From Salinarimonas sp046292825 (lineage in GTDB: Bacteria > Pseudomonadota > Alphaproteobacteria > Rhizobiales > Beijerinckiaceae), in assembly GCF_046292825.1 (NCBI RefSeq), contig NZ_JBKBQG010000011.1, positions 1 through 64,000 of the forward strand: a stretch of DNA of 64,000 nucleotides, given 5' to 3'. Positions within the stretch are counted from its first letter, which is position 1. The number at the start of each line of letters is the position of its first letter. The notes beneath the pieces were generated by a model, which saw only the letters and a program-made list of their open reading frames with translations, had not been told where the DNA came from and ran no database searches. Positions 34,101 to 42,400 of this stretch are shown here, in pieces. Position numbers and translations under genes: made by a program.

Positions 34101-35203
34101 AGGCGTTCGGCGATGCGCTCGCGATCGGTCACGTCCCGCGTCGCGCCGCGATAGCCGGCGAAGGCGCCGGCCTCGTCGTGGATGGGGCGGGCCGTCAGCT
34201 CGACGAAGCGGCGCGTCCCGTCCACGTCGACGATCGGCAGGACGTGGCCGCGCAGGGGCTCGCGCGCCTCGACGAGACGGCGGTACCGCGCCCAGGCGGG
34301 GTCGGCGTCGCAATCGACGCCCCAGACGTCCCAGCGCGTGCGGCCGATCCAGTGCTTGTAGCCGCCGCCGCGCCGGCCGGCATCGGCATAGACCGCGGTG
34401 AAGCGGTGCTCGGCATCGGTCTCCCAGAGCCAGTCGCTCGTGCTCGCGAGGAAGTCGCGCAGGCGCGCTTCGCTGCGGCGCAGCTCCTCTTCGGCGCGCA
34501 CGCGCTCGGTCTGGTCGATCGAGAGCCCGACGAGGCCCACCACCTCCTCGCCGATGCGGATCGGCGCCATGACCGTCTCGCCGACGATGGTGCCCGAAGC
34601 GGTCTCCTTGACCATGTCGATCCGCAGGGTCTCGCCGGCGAGCACGCGATCGTACGTCTCCTGCCATTGCGCGACCATCTCGGGGGCGAGGTCGACCTGC
34701 GCGAGCGTGCGCCCGACGAGATCGCCAAAGGCCTCGCGGTCGTGCCGGTTCTGGACGGCGTAGGCGTGGCTCGGGTCGAGGATCCAGAACGGATGCGGGA
34801 GGCCGTCGAGGGCGGCGACGAGGCGCGCCTCGCTGCGGGCGAGGGCGGCGCTGTGCGAGGCGAGGCGGGCGAGCGCGGCGATCGCGGGCAGCGCCGCCTC
34901 GAGAGCGGCCTCGATCGGGGCGCGGGCGACGCCCTCGCGGGGGAGCAGGTGGAGGACGCAGGCGGTCTCGGGCAGAGCCCGCTCGATCCGACGCGGATCG
35001 CGCGCGATCGCGTCGGGCGCATCGGCGGAGGCGGCGATCGTGCGCGGCACCCCCTCGCGCGCCGATTCGCGGCACACGAGCGCGAAGGCCGCCTCGCCCA
35101 TGCCGAGCGCGGCGAGGCTCGCCCCGAGCGCCTGCGCGATCTCGGTCGCGCCCGCGGTCGCGGCGACGGATCCGGATCTCGAGGCATCCCGGGGAGGGTG
35201 CAT
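31193..35203 (-). CDS. Multi-PAS diguanylate cyclase / phosphodiesterase (GGDEF-EAL)
   Basis: A soluble 1336-residue protein. An N-terminal helical region (1-120) is followed by about six PAS/PAC units between about 120 and 880. A GGDEF domain (about 890-1055) has intact GGDEF at about 973 and an RGSD inhibitory site five residues before it. The EAL domain (about 1075-1325) has FEALVRWN, AVNVSAGQL, EVTET, LDDFGTGYASL and VAEGIET, all expected for active phosphodiesterase. Both activities are therefore plausible, with PAS domains sensing a ligand or redox state. No membrane helix is seen. Start ATG 35203 follows GGGACGCC. It runs 64 bp downstream of the SH3 protein gene on the same strand. Confidence 0.93.
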   Translation of the reverse strand: MHPPRDASRSGSVAATAGATEIAQALGASLAALGMGEAAFALVCRESAREGVPRTIAASADAPDAIARDPRRIERALPETACVLHLLPREGVARAPIEAALEAALPAIAALARLASHSAALARSEARLVAALDGLPHPFWILDPSHAYAVQNRHDREAFGDLVGRTLAQVDLAPEMVAQWQETYDRVLAGETLRIDMVKETASGTIVGETVMAPIRIGEEVVGLVGLSIDQTERVRAEEELRRSEARLRDFLASTSDWLWETDAEHRFTAVYADAGRRGGGYKHWIGRTRWDVWGVDCDADPAWARYRRLVEAREPLRGHVLPIVDVDGTRRFVELTARPIHDEAGAFAGYRGATRDVTDRERIAERLRRSDLVAQLTRNPVIVADAQARIVWVNPAFEELTGYTLVEALGKRPDELLDGPESDPATTRLIREALARGEGVRTQVVNRTKDGRSYCAELDLRPILSDAGLVEGFVAVETDVTALLAAQARIAAIVDNVAAGIVLQDETGTVIDCNAEAARLLGLTREEATGRTSVDPRWRTVYEDGSPCPGDDHPGMRALRLRADVRDATIGVHTPDGSLRWLRVNAKLLTDLEGKTTILSSFTDVTADRNHSRSLAAAKEETERALAELDAYRAALDRHSMVAVLDARGRVAYVNDLLCATTGHDRAALVGRRPRLVARTKPRGTLADALRSLARGDSWRGELCARGADGTCLWVDTTLVPMGDAKAGSLGARAVAICYDISERKRAQAAVEAEMTRRADAELLLRDVLDTIPDAVAAFDRNDRLILFNEAYKDFYASSAPAIRLGATFGEMLRYGVERGQYRDAGETPETREAWIAERLEAHRTCRNGRLIQELDDGRWLQVRERRSRSGNVVGVRTDITSLKLAEAAIKRSAEQDALTGLANRRVLLDSLERRLAGKRAEDGAGALALLDLDHFKDVNDTLGHDIGDELLKGVADRLRQGVRGSDVVARLGGDEFAILLPGLSDPRIAQGHIAALHRAVNAEMTIAGHTLRPGVSIGVTLFPADGVHAGDLIKNADIALYQAKARGRNGWSFFDPSLRLRVERRHALAEALRRALAEEDAIDVAFQAQVETGSGRHAGFEALVRWNLDGCPVSPAEFVPLADETGLAPQLGRQVIARALARMRTLVDAGHEPGYVAVNVSAGQLKDPAFPETVRELLALYRLPPERLEIEVTETVLLDRSSDKIGATLAALHAQGLAIALDDFGTGYASLTHLKRFPVDRLKIDQSFVRDIGLDPEDAVIARTIVNLAHSLGMSVVAEGIETHDQLVFLRLHGCDLAQGYLIHRPSTCMENLVAHLETTRAPPKRYYRGTPIG

Positions 35204-35267
35204 GGCGTCCCGCGTTCTTGAGCCGACGCTCGGACTTAACACAGGAGAGATAACGAAATGTTGCGGC

Positions 35268-35846
35268 TCACTCGAACCGCTCGCCGGGATAAACCCCGAA
35301 CAGCGCGTCCTGCGGCAGCACGCCGTTGATCTGGGTGCGGCCCGGGCCGTCGACGACGACCCGGCAGGTCTCGCCGCCGCAACCGCGCACGCCCACGACG
35401 ACCCCCGGCTCGATGCGCGCGACGATCCGCGCGTCGCCGCGCTCGCTCTCGCGCAGCTCGAGCGGCTCGCCGCCGCGATACCAGGGCGCGACGATCGCCG
35501 TGCGCCGGCCCGACAGGAGCGAATGCCAGACCCAGCCGTCGGTGCCGTCCGCATCGCGCACGCGCCGCCAATTGTCGAACTCGGCGATCACCTCGACGGG
35601 CAGCCCCGAGCGGGCATAGACGAAGCGGGTGGCGTGGTCCTTCGAGGGGCCCTCGCGCAGATTGACCTTGTCGGTCTTGAGGCTCACGAAGCGCGGCAGC
35701 GGCAGGCGCGTCTCTGGTCCGACCGTCGTCTGCGCCGCCGCCTGCGCGGCGAAGGCGAGGCCGAAGAGGAGGGCGAGGGGGGCCGCGGCCGCGCGCGCCG
35801 GCAGGGCACCCGGGGCGAGCCGCAGTCGCGTCGAGCGCTTCGTCAA
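35268..35846 (-). CDS. Exported SH3-domain protein
   Basis: A 192-residue protein with a signal peptide (hydrophobic 16-33, cleavage after AAA/AQA) and bacterial SH3-type folds. KTDKVNLREGPSKDHATRFVYARSGLPVEVIAEFDNWRRV is the first; GRTQINGVLPQDALFGVYPGE ends the second. Two Cys (CGGETC) sit in the second half and could form a disulfide. Such proteins usually bind peptidoglycan. The start is taken as TTG 35846, with GGGAG seven bases upstream and the signal peptide beginning there; the ATG at 35936 would displace the signal. It diverges from the hydroxyacid dehydrogenase gene. Confidence 0.87.
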   Translation of the reverse strand: MTKRSTRLRLAPGALPARAAAAPLALLFGLAFAAQAAAQTTVGPETRLPLPRFVSLKTDKVNLREGPSKDHATRFVYARSGLPVEVIAEFDNWRRVRDADGTDGWVWHSLLSGRRTAIVAPWYRGGEPLELRESERGDARIVARIEPGVVVGVRGCGGETCRVVVDGPGRTQINGVLPQDALFGVYPGERFE

Positions 35847-36013
35847 GGTGGTCTCCCGTCGGATTGTGTTTGCCTGCGCCTCTGTTAGAGAAGCTACAGG
35901 TGCGGCGCCGCGCTCGTGCGCGGAGCCCGCCCACAATCTGTCGCCGGATCTCGGTTAACGCGCGGTATACCCGCTCGCCGGGATCGGGGCCGGCCCGAGA
36001 TTCGAGGATTGCG

Positions 36014-37012
36014 ATGCCCACGCGCAAGAAGCCACTCGTCGTCGTGACCCGCAAGCTCCCAGGCGTCGTCGAGACGCGGATGCGCGAGCTCTTCGAGACG
36101 CGCCTCAACCACGACGATGCGCCGATGAGCCAGGCCGACCTCGTTGCCGCCGTGCGCGAGGCGGACGTGCTCGTGCCGACCATCACCGACGAGATCGACG
36201 CGGCGCTCCTCGCCCAGGCCGGCGAGAACCTGAAGCTCATCGCGAATTTCGGCAACGGCGTCGACAATATCGACGTCGGCGCGGCGCTCTCGCGCGGCAT
36301 CACGGTGACGAACACGCCCGGCGTCCTCACCGAGGACACCGCCGACATGACGATGGCGCTCATCCTCGCGGTGGCGCGCCGCGTCGCGGAGGGCGCGCGC
36401 GTGATCCCCGAGGAGCGCTTCGACGGCTGGTCTCCGACCTGGATGCTCGGCCACCGCATCACCGGCAAGCGGCTCGGCATCATCGGCATGGGCCGCATCG
36501 GCACCGCGCTCGCGCGCCGCGCCAAGGCCTTCGGCCTGTCGATCCACTACCACAACCGCCGCCGGGTGCCCTCGGCGGTGGAGGAGGAGCTCGAAGCGAC
36601 CTATTGGGATTCGCTCGACCAGATGCTCGCGCGCATGGACATCGTGTCCGTCAATTGCCCGCACACGCCCGCGACCTATCACCTCCTGTCGGCCCGCCAT
36701 CTGCGGCTGATGCGGCCCGAGGCGATCATCGTCAACACGGCGCGCGGCGAGATCATCGACGAGAACGCCATGGCGCGGCTCATCGAGCAGGGCGCCATCG
36801 CCGGCGCGGGGCTCGACGTGTTCGAGCACGAGCCCGCCGTGAACCCGCGCCTCGTCAAGCTCGCGCGCCAGGGCAAGGTCGTGCTCCTGCCGCATATGGG
36901 CTCGGCCACCCACGAGGGCCGCGTCGACATGGGCGAGAAGGTCATCGTCAACATCAAGACCTTCATGGACGGCCACCGCCCGCCGGACAGGGTGCTGCCG
37001 TCGATGTTGTGA
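36014..37012 (+). CDS. D-2-hydroxyacid dehydrogenase (glyoxylate/hydroxypyruvate reductase type)
   Basis: A 332-residue NAD(P)-dependent enzyme. The Rossmann motif is GIIGMGRIGTALARR (about 154-168). The catalytic Arg lies in NTARGEIIDE, the Glu in the LDVFEHEP region, and the His in LPHMGSATHEGR. Together these fit reductases of glyoxylate or hydroxypyruvate (GyaR/GhrB-like), but substrate preference is not determined by these residues alone. GAGG lies eight bases before the ATG. The SH3 protein gene diverges from it. Confidence 0.92.
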   Translation: MPTRKKPLVVVTRKLPGVVETRMRELFETRLNHDDAPMSQADLVAAVREADVLVPTITDEIDAALLAQAGENLKLIANFGNGVDNIDVGAALSRGITVTNTPGVLTEDTADMTMALILAVARRVAEGARVIPEERFDGWSPTWMLGHRITGKRLGIIGMGRIGTALARRAKAFGLSIHYHNRRRVPSAVEEELEATYWDSLDQMLARMDIVSVNCPHTPATYHLLSARHLRLMRPEAIIVNTARGEIIDENAMARLIEQGAIAGAGLDVFEHEPAVNPRLVKLARQGKVVLLPHMGSATHEGRVDMGEKVIVNIKTFMDGHRPPDRVLPSML

Positions 37013-37022
37013 GGCATCAAGG

Positions 37023-38297
37023 CTAAGGCCCTGCGCCCCTCCCGGGCTCGTAGAACAAGCCGTCGTAGAGAAAAGCGCCCGCGATCGTGGCACAGTCCGC
37101 GTCGCTCACGCCCACGCGGCGCATCGCGGCATGCCACGAGCCGCGCACCACGTCGACGATCCGGTCGAAGATCGCCTGCCCATCCGTGCGGCTCAGCAGG
37201 AACCGACCCGCGCCGGAGACGATGTTGGCCCTGTTCGCAAATCGCCCTTGCGGACCGCAGGCCATGGCGAGGTCCCTCCGGTCGATCGCGATGGTCGGCA
37301 TCGGCGTGAGGTCGTAGGCCGGGCTCAAGCGCCAGGCCCGACCTCTCGCGAGGAGGGCGTGATTGCGCGGATGGTCGTCCAGGTTCGAGACGGCGGCGTT
37401 GAAGCACATGCGCGCGAACAGCTCGCGCAGGTCGCGCTCCGGGCTGGCGCTCGCCCGGCGAACCTCGTCCGCCAAGGACAGGTAGGACCACCGGTCGCGT
37501 GCGGTCGGGCTCTCCTCCGCCTGGAGCAGGGTGAGCGCGCTGACCATCCGGTGTCGATGATAGCCGGAGCCGGCGAAGTCGCGGTCGAACCTCCGGACGA
37601 GCAGGACGTCGCGTCCGCCGATCGTGTCGATGCGGCTGTCGGCCACCTCGATCCCGCATTCCCGCGCGAGGAGAAGCAGCGCGTGCTCCACGCGAGGGTG
37701 GTTCCAACGATCGTCGCGGCGGCCGAGCTTGGCGAGCCACAAGGCATCGTCGTCCTGGACCACCGCTTTCGGGCGGGCGCCGCCCATGGACGTGCCGTCC
37801 AGCAGAAGCTCCGCCACCTGATCGCGCGCGGAGCCGGCGCGAGCCGGTTCGTCGGCGAGGATGGCATCGGCGGCGGCCTGGAGCCGCGGGAGGTCGAGGG
37901 TGCGGTTGAAGCGACGTCGCGGGGCCGGCGGCTCGACCCCGAGGCCGAACCCGAGAGCGCCGGCCCGGTCGTCCGGGCCGTCGAGCAGATAGTGGAATTC
38001 GGCGGTCTCGCCGCGGCCGCCGTGCTTCTCGATCACGCGACGACCCCAATAATCCGGCATGGAATCGCGAATCGCGCCGAAGAAGCCGCCCATGCGCGCC
38101 GTCTCGTAGGAGCCGGCCGCGAGGCGCAGCTCGACGGGATCGAGCTCGACCGCGTCGGCTCTGGCCAGATAGCGGCGGCCGTAGACGAACGCTCCGACGG
38201 GCGCGCCGTCGCGCGGGTCCGACACTCGAAAGCGCCCGGCCGTCACGAACTCGGTCGCGCCCGGCAGCACGATGTAGACGAAGCACTCAGAAGTCAT
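37023..38297 (-). CDS. hipA: HipA-family Ser/Thr kinase toxin
   Basis: A 424-residue HipA-like kinase, the toxin of a type II toxin-antitoxin pair. The kinase fold shows a Gly-rich segment DGTSMGGARPKAVV (167-180), ATP-contacting K190 in WLAKLG, the catalytic-loop block SNLDDHPRNHALL (D307 catalytic, N312 metal ligand) and the DFG-equivalent D329 in SPAYDL. E. coli HipA phosphorylates glutamyl-tRNA synthetase and causes persistence; the target here is unknown. All key residues look intact, so the toxin should be active. Its start overlaps hipB by 11 bp, and it ends 11 bp from the convergent dehydrogenase gene. Confidence 0.93.
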   Translation of the reverse strand: MTSECFVYIVLPGATEFVTAGRFRVSDPRDGAPVGAFVYGRRYLARADAVELDPVELRLAAGSYETARMGGFFGAIRDSMPDYWGRRVIEKHGGRGETAEFHYLLDGPDDRAGALGFGLGVEPPAPRRRFNRTLDLPRLQAAADAILADEPARAGSARDQVAELLLDGTSMGGARPKAVVQDDDALWLAKLGRRDDRWNHPRVEHALLLLARECGIEVADSRIDTIGGRDVLLVRRFDRDFAGSGYHRHRMVSALTLLQAEESPTARDRWSYLSLADEVRRASASPERDLRELFARMCFNAAVSNLDDHPRNHALLARGRAWRLSPAYDLTPMPTIAIDRRDLAMACGPQGRFANRANIVSGAGRFLLSRTDGQAIFDRIVDVVRGSWHAAMRRVGVSDADCATIAGAFLYDGLFYEPGRGAGP

Positions 38298-38628
38298 CGT
38301 CCAGCACCCTCGCGCGGCGGGCGCTCCGCGGTCGGCGCGCGCTCTCGAGGGCCTTGCCCTCCTCGTCGCGATCGGGGTCGCCGAGCGCGTGCGCCGCGTC
38401 GAGCAGGCCGAGCGCCCAGAGCGCTCCGAAATACGCCGCGACCGAAGTGCCCGGCTTGCCCTTTTCGAGATCGGCCACCGTGTAGCGCGAGGTCCCGATG
38501 CGCGCTGCGAGATCCTCGATCCTGAGCTTTCTGCGCAGGCGTGCGGTGCGAATGTTCCGGCCGAGCCGCCTCAGCGCGTCCTCGACCGCCGCCGGCGGCG
38601 CCTCGACGATGCGGCTCGTGTTCGCCAT
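38287..38628 (-). CDS. hipB: HipB-like helix-turn-helix antitoxin
   Basis: A 113-residue Cro/cI-type DNA-binding protein. The HTH runs through IRTARLRRKLRIEDLAARIGTSRYTVADLEKGKPGTS (about 26-62), and an Arg/Glu-rich flexible tail follows. Gene order hipB-hipA with an 11-bp overlap is the standard autoregulated module. A sequence matching the E. coli HipB operator lies 40 bp upstream. The tail (ESARRPRSARRARVLDDD) may contact HipA. Confidence 0.92.
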   Translation of the reverse strand: MANTSRIVEAPPAAVEDALRRLGRNIRTARLRRKLRIEDLAARIGTSRYTVADLEKGKPGTSVAAYFGALWALGLLDAAHALGDPDRDEEGKALESARRPRSARRARVLDDDF

Positions 38629-38667
38629 GATGCCTTGAACCCTCTCGAGCGGCGCGAAAGTGGCCTC

Positions 38668-38685
38668 AATCCAACATCACGGATA
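38668..38685 (-). promoter_or_regulatory. HipB operator candidate, TATCC-N8-GGATT
   Basis: On the minus strand the sequence TATCC-GTGATGTT-GGATT differs by one base from the TATCC-N8-GGATA operator described for E. coli HipB. It lies 40 bp upstream of hipB. A TTGACG -35 candidate at 38696-38701 (minus) sits just upstream, so the operator would cover the promoter spacer and -10 region, as expected for autorepression. Confidence 0.75.
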
Positions 38686-38695
38686 GAGGGCGCCG

Positions 38696-38701
38696 CGTCA
38701 A
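38696..38701 (-). promoter_or_regulatory. Candidate -35 box of the hipBA promoter
   Basis: TTGACG on the minus strand, 68 bp upstream of hipB. The matching -10 is weak (TGATGT-like at normal spacing) and overlaps the HipB operator candidate. This is inference from consensus only. Confidence 0.45.
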
Positions 38702-38720
38702 GCCTGAGCGCGGCGACCCT

Positions 38721-39350
38721 TCACCGCCCCATCCCGAAATACTCCCCGTTCGGCCGCATGCCCGTGGCGGAAGCCAGCCGGTTCGACATGGCGAAGAAGG
38801 ACGCGACCGCCGCGACGTCCCAGATGTCGACGTCGGAGAAGCCGGCAAGCCGCAGGGCCTCGCGGTCGGGCTCGCCGATGGCGAAGGAGCCGTAGGCGAC
38901 CTTCTCCGCGAAGGCGAGCATCGCCGCATGGCGCGGGGAGAGGTGGGCCGCGCGCCAATTCACCGCGAGCGTGTCGCCGAGCACCGGGTCGCCCGACAGG
39001 GCGCGCACCGCCGCCCCGTGCGCGCTCACGCAGTAGAAGCAGTGGTTCGCCGCCGACACGACGACCGCGATCATCTCCCGCTCGAGCTTCGAGAGGCCGG
39101 ACGGCGCGAGCATCAGGCCGTTGTAGAAGGCGGCGAAGGCGGAGAGCTTGGCGTCGTCGTGGGCATAGGCCGACAGCACGTTCGGCACGAAGCCGATCTT
39201 CTCGCGGCACTTGTCGAGATAGGCGGCCATCTCGGGGGAGAGGGGCGGGCTCGGCAGGTCGAGCGCGGTCGGGCGATCGGACCCCTCGTCCTGCCGCAAC
39301 GGCACTTCCCCGCTCTCCGGCCGCCTCTCTCGCGATTCCTTCATCGACAT
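38721..39350 (-). CDS. Peroxidase-related AhpD/CMD-fold protein
   Basis: A 209-residue protein with the AhpD-like catalytic pattern NHCFYCVSAHGAAV, a Cys-x-x-Cys-x3-His, preceded by KLEREMIAVVVSA. These are hallmarks of the carboxymuconolactone decarboxylase/AhpD superfamily, specifically the group called peroxidase-related enzymes. The N-terminal 40 residues are polar. A thiol peroxidase role is likely but the reductant is unknown. GAGGA is eight bases before the ATG at 39350; a second ATG is two codons on. It diverges from the glutamate dehydrogenase gene. Confidence 0.88.
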   Translation of the reverse strand: MSMKESRERRPESGEVPLRQDEGSDRPTALDLPSPPLSPEMAAYLDKCREKIGFVPNVLSAYAHDDAKLSAFAAFYNGLMLAPSGLSKLEREMIAVVVSAANHCFYCVSAHGAAVRALSGDPVLGDTLAVNWRAAHLSPRHAAMLAFAEKVAYGSFAIGEPDREALRLAGFSDVDIWDVAAVASFFAMSNRLASATGMRPNGEYFGMGR

Positions 39351-39467
39351 GTGCTTTTCCTCGTGTCCGTGAGCGTTTCCCGTGCCGGGATGGTTGCAGC
39401 GGCCCGCGGGCTGTGCCAACCCTCCCGCACCGATCCTAGACGAAGGACTAATGGGGGGATCCCTGAA

Positions 39468-42400
39468 ATGAACCGGATCGAGACCGACGCCGCTCTCGGC
39501 GCCATCGCCGCCGCCACAGCCGCCCTCGCCGAGGAGCAGAGCCGTCAGGCGCCCCCGCGCATGGTCGACGATCTGTTCGGGCAGACCCCCGCCGAGGATC
39601 TCGGCCGCTACGAGCCGGCCGAGCTCGCGACGCTCGCCGCCTCCGCCTACGATCACCTGCGCGCGCCCCGGTCCGCGGGCGGCGACGGCCCGCGCCACGA
39701 CGTGCGCGTGGTCGACGTCGAGTTCCGCCGCGACGGGCGCTCGCGCGAGATCACGGTCGTCGAGATCGTCAACGACGACATGCCCTTCCTCCTCGATTCG
39801 ACGCTGGCCGAGCTCGTCGAGCAGGGCCACGAGCCGCGCCTCGTCGCCCACCCGATCCTCGCCGTGCGCCGCGACGCGGAGGGGCGCCTCGTCGAGCTGC
39901 TCGGCCCCGCTCGTGCGGACACGCCCGCGGACGCGACGCGCGAGAGCCTGATCCACATCCACATCGAGCGCCTCGACGACGAGGCTCGCGAGCGCCTGCG
40001 CGCCGCGCTCGGGCGCATCTACGTCGACGTCGCCGTCGCGGTCGCCGATTGGCAGCCGATGCGCGGGCGCCTCGTCGAGCTGATCGCGCAATATCGCGAC
40101 GCGCCGCCCGCTCTCCCGGCGGAGGAGCTCGCGGAGGCGCTCGCCTTCCTCGACTGGATCGCGGCGGACAATTTCACGCTTCTCGGCATGCGCGAATATT
40201 GCTTCCCGGACGGGGACGTCGCCGCCGAGCCGGTCCAGGCGTCGGGGCTCGGCATCCTGCGCGACCCCTCGGTGAAGGTGCTGCGCCGCGGGCGCGAGCT
40301 CGTGGTGATGACGCCCGAGATCCGCGCCTTCCTGCTCCGCAAGGAGCCGCTCATCATCACCAAGGCGAACGTCAAGTCGCGCGTCCACCGCCGCGTCCAT
40401 CTCGATTACGTCGGCGTGAAGCTGTTCTCCGAGGCCGGCGAGCTCGTCGGCGAATTGCGGATCATCGGCCTGTTCACCTCGAGCGCCTATACGGGCTCGA
40501 CCGTGCAGGTGCCGGTCCTGCGCCACAAGGTGGCGAAGACGGTCGCGCGCGCGGGCTTCGACCCGAAGACCCATGCGGGCCGCGCGCTCATCAACGTGCT
40601 CGAGAGCTATCCCCGCGACGAGCTGTTCCAGATCGACGAGGAGACGCTCTACGCCTTCGCCCGCGAGATCATGAACCTCGCCGACCGGCCGCGCGTGCGC
40701 GTGCTCGCCCGGCCCGACGAGTTCGACCGTTTCGTCTCGGTGCTCACCTACATCCCGCGCGATCGCTACGACACGCTCGCGCGCCGACGCGTCGGCGACT
40801 TCCTCGCCGGCGTCTATGGCGGGCGCGTCTCGGCGGCCTACCCGGCCTATATCGAAGGCCCGCTCGTGCGTACCCATTACATCATCGGGCGCGAGGAGGG
40901 CACGACGCCGATCATCTCCCGCGAGAGCCTCGAGGAGGGCGTCTCGGCGATCGTGCGCACCTGGGGCGACGCGCTTCGCGACACGCTCGTCGAGGAGGTC
41001 GGCGGCCCGCGTGCCCGCACGCTCGCCGCGCGCTACGCGACCGCCTTCAACGCCGCCTATCGCGAGGCCTTCTCGGCCAGGGACGCGATCCGCGACCTCA
41101 CCAATATCGAGCGGCTCTCGGATCTGCGCCCGCGCGCCGTCGATCTCTACCGCCGCGAGGGGGAGCCGGAGACGCGGGTTCACCTCAAGGTGTTCTCGCG
41201 CGGGGGCGGGCTGCCGCTCTCGGTGCGCGTGCCGATGCTCGAGAACATGGGCTTCCACGTCGTCAACGAGCGGACCTACCGCGTCGCCCCGGCGGAGGGC
41301 GCCGAGGCCGATCGCGTCTGGCTGCACGACATGACGCTCGAGCGCGCGACCGGCGGCGCCATCGACATCGAGACGATCGAACGGCCGATCGAGGCGGCGC
41401 TGCTCGCGCTCTTCCGCGGGCTCGCCGAATCGGACGGCTTCAACACGCTCGTGCTCGAGGCGGGGCTCGGCTGGCGCGACGTCGCCATGCTGCGCGCGCT
41501 CGGCCGTTACCTGCGCCAATTGCGCATCGCCTACGGGCAGGACTACATCGCCGACACGCTCGCCCGCCACCCGGACGTCGCGCGCGCCCTCGTCGATCTG
41601 TTCTATGCCCGCTTCGACCCGCGCGTGGGCGACACCCGTCCCCGCGAGGAGGCGGAGGCGCAGGCGCGCGCGCGCATCGAGAGCCTGTTGTCCGACGTCA
41701 CGAGCCTCGACGACGATCGCATCCTGCGCCGCTTCGCCAACCTGATCGAGGCGACCTGGCGCACGAACTATTTCCAGATCGGCGAGAACGGCCTGCCGCG
41801 CCAGACGATCGCCTTCAAGCTCGATTGTGCCCGCGTCGAGGGCATGCCGCTGCCGCGGCCGCATACCGAGATCTTCGTCTACGCGCCGCGCGTCGAGGGC
41901 GTGCATCTGCGCTACGGCAAGGTCGCGCGCGGGGGCCTGCGCTGGTCGGACCGGCCGCAGGACTTCCGCACCGAGGTGCTGGGTCTCGTCAAGGCGCAGC
42001 AGGTCAAGAACGCGGTCATCGTACCGGTCGGCGCGAAGGGCGGCTTCGTGCCCAAGCAATTGCCGCCCATGAGCGACCGCCAGGCCTGGTTCGAGGAGGG
42101 GCAGGAGAGCTACCGCATCTTCATCCGCACGCTCCTGCAGCTCACCGACAACATCGACGGCGACGCCATCCGCCCGCCGCCGGACACCGTCCGCCACGAC
42201 GGCGACGATCCCTATCTCGTGGTCGCCGCCGACAAGGGCACCGCGACCTTCTCCGATACCGCGAACGCCCTCTCGCTCGAGAGCGGCCATTGGCTCGGCG
42301 ACGCCTTCGCGTCGGGCGGCTCGAACGGCTACGACCACAAGAAGATGGGCATCACCGCGCGCGGCGCCTGGGAGGCCGTCAAGCGCCATTTCCGCGAGCT

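Noticed and set aside
30425..35221. A 4.8-kb open frame antisense to the GGDEF-EAL gene
   Set aside because: Composition is low-complexity Arg/Glu/Gly/His-like and shows no domain motif, whereas the opposite strand has full PAS, GGDEF and EAL signatures.
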